A stretch of DNA of 8,889 bases, from the NCBI GenBank assembly GCA_937891565.1, contig CALAHA010000067.1:1-8889 (forward strand), given 5' to 3'. This document shows, piece after piece, positions 1-6,640 of this stretch (its first letter is position 1; every line of letters begins with the position of its first letter). Under the pieces are notes generated by a model. It had not been told where the DNA came from. It searched no databases and saw only the letters and a list, made by a program, of their open reading frames with translations. This stretch comes from an uncultured Ilumatobacter sp. GTDB taxonomy: Bacteria; Actinomycetota; Acidimicrobiia; Acidimicrobiales; Ilumatobacteraceae. A program made the translations under genes and the position numbers.

Positions 1-423
1 GCCGGTGCATCGGCAGATATTTCCAGCCAGCTCTTCGCGGATCTCTGTGTCACCAGGATCGGGCGTGCGATCGAGGAGGTTGTGCACCGCCATGATTAAG
101 CCCGGTGTGCAAAATCCGCATTGCACTGCTCCAAAGTCGACGAACGCCTGCTGCACATCACTGGGGCTGCCGACCGGCGCAACCCCCTCGATCGTGACGA
201 CCTGTTGGCCGACAGCACTCGCGGCCATGACGAGGCATGAACACACCAGGTGACCGTCGACGAGGACGCTGCATGAGCCGCACTCGCCTTGCTCACACGC
301 ACCCTTGGAACCCATCAGGCCCAAGCGGTCGCGCAACACGTCCATCAGGTTCTCACCGAGCCAGGAGTCGCGCACCTGCTGTGCTTCGCCGTTGACGTTG
401 AGGGTGAAGATCTCGTTGCTCAT
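1..423 (-). CDS. Molybdenum hydroxylase [2Fe-2S] small subunit (XdhC/CoxS-like), partial at C-terminus
   Basis: This is the electron-transfer subunit of a xanthine dehydrogenase/CO dehydrogenase-family enzyme. It passes electrons from the molybdopterin subunit to the FAD subunit through two [2Fe-2S] clusters in the cytoplasm. I translated 141 codons from the ATG at 423 to the window edge. The N-terminal plant-ferredoxin-like domain has C43, C48, C51 and C63 in the pattern C-x4-C-x2-C-x11-C (CEQGECGSC, then VCSC). The C-terminal helical domain has CGFCTPG at 102-108 and NICRCTG at 135-141, supplying C102, C105, C137 and C139. All eight expected ligands are present, and C61 is an extra cysteine. 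Family members usually have about 150-165 residues, so only a short tail is missing. The start overlaps the stop of the FAD-subunit gene (ATGA), indicating one operon. Sequence alone does not separate xanthine, CO or other aromatic-heterocycle substrates. Confidence 0.95.
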   Translation of the reverse strand, partial: MSNEIFTLNVNGEAQQVRDSWLGENLMDVLRDRLGLMGSKGACEQGECGSCSVLVDGHLVCSCLVMAASAVGQQVVTIEGVAPVGSPSDVQQAFVDFGAVQCGFCTPGLIMAVHNLLDRTPDPGDTEIREELAGNICRCTG

Positions 424-1274
424 GATGTTGCTCCTGCGCGGCGTGCGAGTCGCCGAGCGAGCACGCCAACGGCGTGTCGTCGGTAGTCGGCGGTCGATCG
501 ATGATCGGTAATTGGTTGGCTGGCCGCAGACACGAGGCGGCCAAACTCTGCTTGGTCGGCATCGGACGCGATCAAAGACTCCCAGTCGAGTCGTGTGGCA
601 AGGAACGACTCGGCATCGGGGCACCGAAGGATCGTGGGCCCGACCGAACCGAGTGCAACTGCAACGGTGCGGCGTGTCTGATCGACCACGACACAGGTGC
701 TTGCCACGGCGATCACCATCGCGTTCCTCACCCCAACCTTTGCGTAGCCCTGCCAACCTTCAACGACAGGCACAGTAACCCCGGTGATGATCTCGCCAGG
801 TTTCAGTGCGGTTCGTTTGACGCCAACCATGAAGTCGTTCACGTTGACGTCGCGTGTCGAGTCAACTGCTGCGAGGTGCACGACTGCGTTCAGCGCTGAC
901 AGCACAGGGAGTCCGTCACCGGCGGGCGATGATGTGCCGAGATTGCCGCCCAAGGTCCCTGCGTTGCGGATCTGTGGCGAACCAACGGTTCGCGATGCTT
1001 CGGCGAGCGCCGGAACGAGCCTTGCAATCGAGTGGTCCATCAGCTCCGTGTACGTCACGCCCGCACCAATGGTGAGCGTGCCCGAAGCGGGGTCGTGTCG
1101 CCACGACCTCAGATCGGTGATGCGGTTGACCGAGATCACGGTGGCGCCCGGTCGATGGTGCCCATCGTTGATCCCGACCATGGCATCGGTGCCACCGGCA
1201 AGGAGCATTGATTCGGGGTGGGCGGCGAGTGCAGTTGTTGCCTCGTCGACGGTGGTCGGGAAGAGAACCGGCAT
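420..1274 (-). CDS. Molybdenum hydroxylase FAD-binding medium subunit (XdhB/CoxM-like)
   Basis: This 284-residue protein has the normal length for the FAD subunit of xanthine dehydrogenase/CO dehydrogenase-type enzymes. That subunit takes electrons from the [2Fe-2S] subunit and passes them to NAD+, quinone or oxygen. The two FAD-pyrophosphate motifs are clear: AGGTD at 26-30 and TVGSPQIRNAGTLGGNLG at 96-113, followed by SPAGD. The middle FAD domain continues through KVGVRNAMVIAV at 179-190. The C-terminal CO_deh_flav_C-type domain ends with DHRSTADYRRHAVGVLARR at 257-275. The RNAMVIAV segment resembles, from memory, actinobacterial xanthine dehydrogenase-type subunits more than true aerobic CO dehydrogenase, but this is an impression. 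The ATG at 1274 puts FPTTVDEA in the usual N-terminal place. No Shine-Dalgarno is visible; a TAAAGT box sits 7 bases upstream, suggesting a leaderless mRNA. The stop overlaps the small-subunit start by ATGA, so the order is M-S, then presumably L outside the window. Confidence 0.95.
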   Translation of the reverse strand: MPVLFPTTVDEATTALAAHPESMLLAGGTDAMVGINDGHHRPGATVISVNRITDLRSWRHDPASGTLTIGAGVTYTELMDHSIARLVPALAEASRTVGSPQIRNAGTLGGNLGTSSPAGDGLPVLSALNAVVHLAAVDSTRDVNVNDFMVGVKRTALKPGEIITGVTVPVVEGWQGYAKVGVRNAMVIAVASTCVVVDQTRRTVAVALGSVGPTILRCPDAESFLATRLDWESLIASDADQAEFGRLVSAASQPITDHRSTADYRRHAVGVLARRLARRAGATS

Positions 1275-1281
1275 ACAACAG

Positions 1282-1287
1282 ACTTTA
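1282..1287 (-). promoter_or_regulatory. Candidate -10 box of a leaderless promoter for the FAD/Fe-S subunit operon
   Basis: On the minus strand TAAAGT fits the actinobacterial TAnnnT -10 pattern. Seven bases separate it from the ATG at 1274, so transcription would begin at or next to the start codon. This fits the absence of a Shine-Dalgarno sequence. No convincing -35 hexamer is seen at 16-18 bases upstream. It is inference from spacing only. Confidence 0.35.
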
Positions 1288-1439
1288 CAAACCGTTCAAA
1301 CCAGATGTTGCGATGGCAGCCGCGGACTTCACCCGATGTTTACAAGGCCACGGCCCAACGTCGGTGGACGGCTTTTTTTGGAGGGGGGGAAGGCGCGGTG
1401 GATGGGCAAAACCACTGACGCGTTGTGCACCAGTTGGAG

Positions 1440-1679
1440 CTAGTCGGTGACGTACGGGCAGTGGCGGCAGCCGCTGTCGCAGCAGTACTTCCGAGACTCC
1501 AGGAATGCTGCGGTGAAGACGCTGAAACCGCTCACAGGATCGATGTACGTGGGAATCGACGATGCGATTGCTGCGCCATGCCGAGCGAGGATTTCGGCGC
1601 GCCGGGGGTGTGTGAGCGCAACCCGCGATGCTGCCGGGACGTGCCAATCTGGTCTCGCATCAGGGGGCTCAGAAGTCAC
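1440..1679 (-). CDS. DUF5522-type cysteine-rich mini-protein
   Basis: This 79-residue protein of unknown function matches the small DUF5522 family as I remember it. The body reads HPRRAEILARHGAAI (24-38), then TYIDPVSGFSVFT (44-56). It ends with RKYCCDSGCRHCPYVTD (63-79), with C66, C67, C71 and C74 four residues or more from the end. The YIDP-x-G-x2-VFT stretch and terminal CC-x3-C-x2-CPY are the family hallmark. The clustered cysteines look suited to bind a metal or Fe-S centre, but this is not established. I chose the GTG at 1679, which leaves about 20 residues before the conserved part. It is preceded by GGGA directly and by CAATGT six bases upstream. A longer form starting at the GTG at 1760 would add 27 Arg/Lys-rich residues without recognisable similarity. 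The gene lies 165 bases upstream of the FAD-subunit gene on the same strand, probably with its own promoter. The family call is confident; the start is not. Confidence 0.8.
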   Translation of the reverse strand: MTSEPPDARPDWHVPAASRVALTHPRRAEILARHGAAIASSIPTYIDPVSGFSVFTAAFLESRKYCCDSGCRHCPYVTD

Positions 1680-1694
1680 TCCCACACATTGTCG

Positions 1695-1706
1695 CGGACT
1701 TGTCCG
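1695..1706. repeat. Short inverted repeat upstream of the DUF5522 gene
   Basis: CGGAC-TT-GTCCG is a perfect 5-bp inverted repeat with a 2-base centre. It lies 16 bases upstream of the chosen GTG start at 1679, between a TTGAAC (-35-like, minus strand, 1711-1716) and the -10-like CAATGT. It could be an operator for the mini-gene, or it may be chance. Confidence 0.25.
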
Positions 1707-1781
1707 TCGGTTCAAACCTTTCTTACGCGTTGCCCCGAACAGGATAATTTTATTGCACACAGCAAGTTTCTTGTTGCCGTA

Positions 1782-1812
1782 TTGAACTTGTGATGCATCT
1801 TGCGTCTAAGGT
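1782..1812 (+). promoter_or_regulatory. Candidate promoter of the ABC importer operon
   Basis: TTGAAC at 1782-1787 could be a -35 box. TAAGGT at 1807-1812 fits the TAnnnT -10 pattern, but the spacer of 19 bases is long. The spacer contains the perfect 8-bp palindrome GATGCATC (1792-1799). Transcription would start near 1819, giving a leader of about 50 bases before the binding-protein ATG. Other AT-rich boxes upstream (for example TAATTT at 1745-1750) are possible, so the assignment is weak. Confidence 0.3.
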
Positions 1813-1819
1813 CCGCACA

Positions 1820-1835
1820 CGTGACGCCAGTCACG
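1820..1835. promoter_or_regulatory. CRP/FNR-like palindromic operator candidate
   Basis: CGTGACGCCAGTCACG is a perfect 6-bp inverted repeat with a 4-base centre. Read as GTGA-N6-TCAC it has exactly the core and spacing of CRP/FNR-family sites (consensus TGTGA-N6-TCACA). Only the outermost base of each half differs. It lies 34 bases before the binding-protein ATG and just downstream of the proposed -10 box, a position that would suit repression. A second pair of arms, GGTCC (1810-1814) and GGACC (1842-1846), flanks it, so a transcript could also fold into a nested hairpin. DNA operator and RNA hairpin cannot be told apart here. Confidence 0.4.
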
Positions 1836-1857
1836 ACTTTTGGACCACACAAAAATT

Positions 1858-1862
1858 GGGGG
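1858..1862 (+). promoter_or_regulatory. Ribosome binding site that fixes the binding-protein start
   Basis: GGGGG at 1858-1862 lies 7 bases before the ATG at 1870. This supports that ATG over the in-frame TTG at 1840, which would put ten polar residues in front of the lysine/arginine-rich signal-peptide n-region and has no ribosome binding site of its own. Confidence 0.6.
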
Positions 1863-1869
1863 AAAACCA

Positions 1870-3672
1870 ATGAGGAAACGACCGAATCGAAGTGCCAAGA
1901 AATTGGGCACCGCAGCCGTCCTGAGCTTCTCGCTCGTTGCCGCGGCATGCGGTGGCGGCAGCAGCGACAGCACTCCTGACGAGACGCCAGATGCCACGGA
2001 GGCACCTGACGCAACGGAGGCACCTGACGCAACGGAGGCACCCGACGCTGACGCTGCTCCGGCGAACACCGCCGACGCCGCCATCGAGATCGACGAGACC
2101 GATGTCGTCGAAGAAGACTCAGGCCCGGTCGCCGGCGGCACATTGCGCTATGGCCTCGAAGCCGACGTGAATGGCATCAACCCGGCCACGTCGTCACTGT
2201 CGTCGCCTGGTCTCATGATGGGCAACGCTGTCTACGACACGCTTGCTGCATACACCCCTGATGGCCAGTGGGTGCCGTACCTCGCCGAATCGTTCACGCC
2301 GAGTGACGATTTCTCGCAGTGGACAGTCAAGGTTCGCGAAGGCATCAGCTTCCACGACGGCACGCCACTGAACGCAGAGGCGCTGCAGATCAACTTCGAG
2401 ACGCAGCGCGCCGATCCGTTGGTCGGCCTCGCCGTCAAGCCGTTCTTCCCAGCAGAAAATGCCACAGAGCTCATCGACGATCTGACCATCCAGTACAATC
2501 TGTCAGAGCCGAACGCCCAGTTCCCCGGCACCGTGAGTGGCCAGCTCGGCATGATCGCATCACCGACCTGGCTTGCTGCTGCACTTGTTGATCCGAACCT
2601 CAACCAGGCCCCTGTGGGCACTGGCCCATTCGTGTTCGAGAGCCGTTCCCAAGACTCGACCACCAAGTTTGTCCGCAACGACAACTGGTGGGGTGGCGAG
2701 GTCTACCTCGACGCCATCGAGTTCATCCCGGTGACCGACCCCGACACGCGCAACGACCTGTTGCTCAACGGCGACCTCGACGCACTGCAAACCACAAACG
2801 CCGCGTCAGTCGGCGACTTGCAGGCCGAAGACGGCATCCAGAACATCATCGACGAGAACGGCGAAGAATCGTTCGCCATGATCAACACGGAAGTTCCACC
2901 GTTCGACGACGTCCGGGCCCGCGAAGCACTTGCTCAGGCGACGCCACTGAAGAACTATCGTGACCTCATCGGTCTTGGTATCAGCCGTGGGGCCGATCAG
3001 TCTTTCGTGCCCGAAAGCAAGTACTACAACCCCGACGTCGTGCAGCAGGGTGACAACCCCGAGCGCGCCCTCGAATTGGTTGCCGAGTACTGCGCCGAAA
3101 AGGGCAGCGACATCAACACTGTCCTCGGTGAGACCACCACCTGCACCGATGGCAAAATCAACATCGAACTGCAGTGGAGCGGCCCGGCCGTGGTCCAGAC
3201 CCGTATCGCCGATCTTCTGAACGAGGGATGGAAAAACGCCGGCTTCAACGTCACATACGACGAAAAGCCCCAAGACGAGCACATCTTGGAGACCGCCATT
3301 GGCTTTTACAACGTGGTCACATGGCGCCAGTTCGGTGCAACCGATCCGTCATCAGACAACGTCTGGTTGATGTGTCGCACCATCGGCGGCATTTCGCTCA
3401 ACTGGCCGAGGTCGTGTGATGAGTCACGTGACGCACTTCTCCTTGAGGCCCAGGCCAGCGAAGACGACGCGACCCGCGTCGCTCTCTACCAGGAGCTGCA
3501 GCAGAAGATCAATGATGATTTCATTTACATCTTCTTGACTCACACCACCTGGGACAATGCCTTCGCCGCAAACGTCCGCGGTGTGTGTGATCGTCTGGCG
3601 CCCGACGGCGAAGCCACCCAGTGCGCCACCTCAGGTCGCACTTGGTTCAGCTCGGTGTACTTCGCCGCCTGA
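1870..3672 (+). CDS. dppA: ABC importer substrate-binding lipoprotein, family 5 (DppA/OppA-like)
   Basis: This 600-residue extracellular receptor of a peptide/opine/nickel-type ABC importer captures substrate and delivers it to the permeases encoded downstream. The signal peptide has a basic n-region (RKRPNRSAKK), a hydrophobic core and a lipobox VAAAC, so C27 should be lipidated and anchored to the membrane. Residues 28-88 are an acidic linker with three tandem DATEAP hexads. The SBP_bac_5 fold starts at GGTLRYG (89-95). It shows YDTLAAYTPDG near 122, FHDGTPLN at 161-168, VGTGPF at 249-254 and NDNWWG at 270-275. Apart from C27 there are six cysteines, C408/C425, C502/C516 and C573/C585, possibly three disulfides. 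The long linker makes it longer than the usual 500-550 residues. It is the first gene of the operon and is followed by a 57-base gap without a clear terminator, which may let it be expressed above the others. The gene symbol is by position; the substrate is unknown. Confidence 0.95.
   Translation: MRKRPNRSAKKLGTAAVLSFSLVAAACGGGSSDSTPDETPDATEAPDATEAPDATEAPDADAAPANTADAAIEIDETDVVEEDSGPVAGGTLRYGLEADVNGINPATSSLSSPGLMMGNAVYDTLAAYTPDGQWVPYLAESFTPSDDFSQWTVKVREGISFHDGTPLNAEALQINFETQRADPLVGLAVKPFFPAENATELIDDLTIQYNLSEPNAQFPGTVSGQLGMIASPTWLAAALVDPNLNQAPVGTGPFVFESRSQDSTTKFVRNDNWWGGEVYLDAIEFIPVTDPDTRNDLLLNGDLDALQTTNAASVGDLQAEDGIQNIIDENGEESFAMINTEVPPFDDVRAREALAQATPLKNYRDLIGLGISRGADQSFVPESKYYNPDVVQQGDNPERALELVAEYCAEKGSDINTVLGETTTCTDGKINIELQWSGPAVVQTRIADLLNEGWKNAGFNVTYDEKPQDEHILETAIGFYNVVTWRQFGATDPSSDNVWLMCRTIGGISLNWPRSCDESRDALLLEAQASEDDATRVALYQELQQKINDDFIYIFLTHTTWDNAFAANVRGVCDRLAPDGEATQCATSGRTWFSSVYFAA
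1990..2043 (+). repeat. Three 18-bp tandem repeats encoding DATEAP
   Basis: Three head-to-tail 18-bp units lie at 1990-2007, 2008-2025 and 2026-2043. Each encodes Asp-Ala-Thr-Glu-Ala-Pro. Copies 2 and 3 differ only at the last base, and copy 1 differs from copy 2 at two third-codon positions. The preceding DETP and following DADAAPA look like decayed units. The repeats lengthen the acidic tether between the lipid anchor and the folded domain. Such arrays can change copy number without a frameshift. Confidence 0.9.
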
Positions 3673-3729
3673 TCCTCGGGTACTGGCGTCCTGTTCCACT
3701 CTCGAGAAAGACACTGAGAAACCGATTCG

Positions 3730-4686
3730 ATGAGATATTGGCTTCAACGGCTAGGAGTAGCGGTCGCGCTGCTCCTAGCCGTCAGTGCGCTGACATTTGG
3801 CGCCATGAATCTGTTGGGCGATCCGCTCTTCAACATTTTGGGGCCGACTTCGGCCAGCACACTGCCTGAAGACCTCGAGATCATCGAGGCCGCGAAGGCC
3901 GAGTACAACCTCGACGACCCGCTTCCCGTGCGTTACGTGAAGTGGGGGTCGGCGTTCGTCACCGGCGACTTCGGCGTGCAGTTCAGCGTCGACGGTCAGC
4001 CACCCGTGAGTGACCTCATTAAGGAACGACTGCCTCGCACGGTGATGCTGCTCATCATCGCTCAGACCATGGCGGTCCTGATCGCCATCCCCTGGGCGCT
4101 GTTTGCAGCATCGCGTGCGGACAAGGCGGTCGACAAGGTGTCGACCGTTACATCGTTCCTTTTTATTGCAATCCCAAACTTCGGTTTGGCGGTCATTCTC
4201 AAATACCTGTTCTCGTTGAAGTGGTCGATTTTCCCACTGATCTTCAACGCTGCAGATCCATTTTGGACACGGGTCTGGCAATTGGTTTTGCCGGCGATGG
4301 CCCTGGCACTGCCGGTGGCTTCGGTGTACCAGCGACTGCTGCGAACAGACCTGATCACCACCTTGCAGGAGGACTACATCCTCACTGCACGTTCGAAAGG
4401 CGTCTCCAAACGCAACGTGCTGTTCAAGCACGCATTGCGTCCGTCGCTCTTTTCGTTCATCACGATCTTCGGCATCAACACGGGCGCTCTGCTCGGTGGT
4501 TCCCTGATCGTCGAACAGATTTTCATCGTTCCCGGCTTGGGGACCGCGATCGTCGAAGCAATTCTGCGCGAGGACTTCCCGGTCGTTTTGGCAATCGTCA
4601 TGATCGTCACGACGGCGTTCGTCGTGATCAACGTTCTGGTCGACTTGCTCTATTCCTTGATTGACCCGAGGGTGAGGGCGTCATGA
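3730..4686 (+). CDS. dppB: ABC importer permease, DppB/OppB-like
   Basis: This 318-residue inner-membrane protein is one of two permeases that form the translocation channel. It has the DppB/OppB layout: an N-terminal helix (about 8-28), a periplasmic-type loop with LGDP and YNLDDPLPVRYVKW, then a five-helix core (about 104-126, 142-164, 186-206, 240-262 and 286-308). The cytoplasmic EAA loop that docks on an ATPase runs from 214 to 238, with the conserved Ala-Arg-Ser-Lys-Gly at 220-224 and HALRP at 234-238. GALLGGSLIVEQIFIVPGLG (252-271) is typical of the family. The ATG at 3730 has only a weak purine-rich site (GAGAAA) upstream. The gene follows the binding protein by 57 bases and its stop overlaps the next start as ATGA. 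Length and motifs are normal; only the substrate is open. Confidence 0.95.
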   Translation: MRYWLQRLGVAVALLLAVSALTFGAMNLLGDPLFNILGPTSASTLPEDLEIIEAAKAEYNLDDPLPVRYVKWGSAFVTGDFGVQFSVDGQPPVSDLIKERLPRTVMLLIIAQTMAVLIAIPWALFAASRADKAVDKVSTVTSFLFIAIPNFGLAVILKYLFSLKWSIFPLIFNAADPFWTRVWQLVLPAMALALPVASVYQRLLRTDLITTLQEDYILTARSKGVSKRNVLFKHALRPSLFSFITIFGINTGALLGGSLIVEQIFIVPGLGTAIVEAILREDFPVVLAIVMIVTTAFVVINVLVDLLYSLIDPRVRAS

Positions 4687-5555
4687 GCGACGCAACCGCC
4701 CAGGCCAACGCCGACGGGGCGGCTTCGAAGCGGCGCCTCGGCGTGGGCTTCTGGATCGCTGTCTTCTGGCTTTTTATCGTGTTCTTCGCAGCGACCTTTG
4801 CTCCGTGGCTGCCGTTCAAGGATCCAGATAACAACTACATCGTCAGCGGTGAACGGCCCCCGTACGCGCCATCTGGCACGCACCCCTTCGGTACCGATCA
4901 GGACGCCCGTGACCTCTTGGCCCGGACCGTCTTCGGGGCTCGAGTGTCACTGACCGTTGGCCTCGTCGCCATCGGGATGGGCATGCTGTTCGGTGGCTTC
5001 ATGGGAATCATGGCCGGCTATTTCCGCGGCTGGTGGGACCGTGTCATCTCGTTTGTCTTCATCATCTTCCTGTCGTTCCCGGCTCTGGTTCTGGCCATCT
5101 TGATCACGGCGCTTCTCGAACGCAGCCTGCGGACGATCTCGATCACGCTCGGCATTTTGTCGATCGCGCCCGTCGGTCGTATTGCTCGTGCCACAACGAT
5201 TTCGTTCGCTGACCGAGAATTTGTGCTCGCGGCAAGAACACTCGGAGCCAAAAATGGCCGGATCATTATCAGGGAACTCCTCCCGAACGTCCTGATTCCG
5301 ATGTCGGCGCTGGCGCTGCTCGGTATGGCAGTTGCCGTCGTCGCCGAAGGCGGCTTGGCCTTCCTTGGCCTGTCTGTCGAGAAGGGTCCGACCTGGGGCA
5401 AGGTCATTTTGACTGGCGCCGGTTCGCGCGATCTCCAAAAGGCCCCGTGGATTGCAATTATTCCGATCATCGTGCTGTTCCTGACAGTGCTGGCACTCAA
5501 CTTCGCCGGCGACCGCATCCGGGCCTACTTCGACGTCCGGGAGACCGCACTGTGA
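4683..5555 (+). CDS. dppC: ABC importer permease, DppC/OppC-like
   Basis: This 290-residue permease pairs with the preceding one. After a cytoplasmic N-terminus of about 20 residues it has a first helix (about 21-41). The OppC_N hallmark HPFGTDQDARDLLARTVFGA follows at 67-86, then a core of five helices. The EAA loop is at 178-205, with AARTLGAKN at 183-191 and ELLPN at 198-202. EGGLAFLGL (222-230) and LNFAGDRIRAYFDVR near the C-terminus are both typical of the DppC family. The ATG at 4683 overlaps the upstream stop, and its own stop overlaps the next start as GTGA, so translation is coupled on both sides. Length matches the usual 280-310 residues. Confidence 0.95.
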   Translation: MSDATAQANADGAASKRRLGVGFWIAVFWLFIVFFAATFAPWLPFKDPDNNYIVSGERPPYAPSGTHPFGTDQDARDLLARTVFGARVSLTVGLVAIGMGMLFGGFMGIMAGYFRGWWDRVISFVFIIFLSFPALVLAILITALLERSLRTISITLGILSIAPVGRIARATTISFADREFVLAARTLGAKNGRIIIRELLPNVLIPMSALALLGMAVAVVAEGGLAFLGLSVEKGPTWGKVILTGAGSRDLQKAPWIAIIPIIVLFLTVLALNFAGDRIRAYFDVRETAL

Positions 5556-6640
5556 ATAAGAACGACATCATCCAGTCCGACCGGCGAATCGAGTCAGGGG
5601 AACCACTCCTCGAACTCATCGACCTCAAAACACACTTCAAAACTGAACGTGGCCTCGTCCGCGCTGTCGATGGCGTGACGCTGTCGCTCAAGCGTGGCGA
5701 GTCACTCGGCGTCGTAGGCGAGTCAGGCTCCGGCAAGACCGTTCTCTCGCGTTCGATCATGGGTTTGTTGCCGTCCACGGCGGTCAAGCACGGATCGGTC
5801 AAGTTCGCCGGTCAAGACATCGTCGGCTTCTCCGCCAAGCAGATGCGTCACCTCTGGGGTGCCGAGATGTCGATGGTGTTCCAGAACCCGTTGAACTCGC
5901 TCAACCCGCTGATGAAAATCGGCAAGCAGATCACCGAGCCACTCAAGCTCCACCTGGGGATGGATAAGGCAACGGCCACTGCAACCGCACTGCAGCTGTT
6001 GCGCGACGTCCGCATTCCCGAGCCCGAACGCCGCCTCAACCAGCTCCCGCATGAACTGTCCGGCGGCATGCGTCAGCGTGTGATGATCGCCATCGCGTTG
6101 GCATGTGGGCCGACCCTGCTGTTCGCTGACGAACCGACAACCGCACTCGATGTCACCGTCCAGGCGCAGATCCTCGACCTCATCGGCGAGCAACGGCGTG
6201 ACCGCAACATGTCGGTCATCCTCGTTACCCACGATCTCGGCGTCGTGGCCGGCCACACCGACCAGATCGCAGTCATGTACGGTGGAAAGCTGGTTGAGCA
6301 TGCGCCGACCAAAACGCTCTTCGCCAACATGAAGATGCCGTACACCAAATCGTTGATGCGCAGCATCCCGAAACTGAGCGACCCAAGCCACACCCGGCTG
6401 GCAACGATTCCCGGCCGCCCGCCAGATCTCGTCAACCCGCCATTGGGCTGCAACTTCGCACCCCGCTGCATGTATGCGCTGCCGAAGTGCCACGTCGAAG
6501 AGCCGCCGCTCACCCCAACTGCTGACCCCAAGCATGTGTATGCGTGCTGGTATCCCGTTGGTTCCCCCGAGTTCGAGAAGCGAGACGCTGAATTGCAAGC
6601 AACCGGTTACATGCCCGAAGACTTTTCGGCGGTGTCCTGA
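5552..6640 (+). CDS. dppD: ABC importer ATPase, DppD/OppD-like
   Basis: This 362-residue ATPase is the first of the pair that powers the importer. It has Walker A GESGSGKT (56-63), Q-loop Q111, signature LSGGM (169-173), Walker B LLFADE (189-194) and H-loop H227. The C-terminal oligopeptide-transporter extension has NPPLGCNFAPRC (295-306), with cysteines C300, C306, C313 and C332. In some DppD-type ATPases such cysteines hold a [4Fe-4S] cluster; here that is inference. The start is the GTG at 5552, which overlaps the upstream TGA and has GGGAG about 8 bases before it. The longer in-frame opening upstream would only translate the end of the permease gene in the wrong frame. The stop overlaps the following ATG as TGATG. 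Confidence 0.95.
   Translation: MNKNDIIQSDRRIESGEPLLELIDLKTHFKTERGLVRAVDGVTLSLKRGESLGVVGESGSGKTVLSRSIMGLLPSTAVKHGSVKFAGQDIVGFSAKQMRHLWGAEMSMVFQNPLNSLNPLMKIGKQITEPLKLHLGMDKATATATALQLLRDVRIPEPERRLNQLPHELSGGMRQRVMIAIALACGPTLLFADEPTTALDVTVQAQILDLIGEQRRDRNMSVILVTHDLGVVAGHTDQIAVMYGGKLVEHAPTKTLFANMKMPYTKSLMRSIPKLSDPSHTRLATIPGRPPDLVNPPLGCNFAPRCMYALPKCHVEEPPLTPTADPKHVYACWYPVGSPEFEKRDAELQATGYMPEDFSAVS

Noticed and set aside
1349..1379. Hairpin-like sequence (CGTC-GGTG-GACG) followed by seven Ts, resembling a plus-strand terminator
   Set aside because: The perfect stem is only 4 bp and there is no plus-strand gene upstream to terminate. For the minus-strand genes the run would be As. Not called.
1680..1760. 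N-terminal extension of the DUF5522 protein to the GTG at 1760
   Set aside because: The added residues are Arg/Lys-rich without family similarity and overlap the likely promoter and an inverted repeat. It is kept only as an alternative start.
1425..1793. Plus-strand open frames between the two operons
   Set aside because: They run antisense to the DUF5522 gene, have no motif, and their composition is explained by the opposite strand.
1840..1869. Longer start (TTG at 1840) for the binding lipoprotein
   Set aside because: It adds polar residues before the signal peptide, lies within the leader hairpin region and has no ribosome binding site. The ATG at 1870 has GGGGG at good spacing.
3775..4431. 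Long minus-strand open frame inside the first permease gene
   Set aside because: It is antisense to a permease with all expected motifs. The translation is rich in Arg, Gln and His without any recognisable family.
5447..5551. Longer in-frame start for the first ATPase
   Set aside because: It would lie inside the permease gene in another frame and adds an Arg-rich nonsense stretch. The GTG at 5552 overlaps the permease stop and has a good ribosome binding site.
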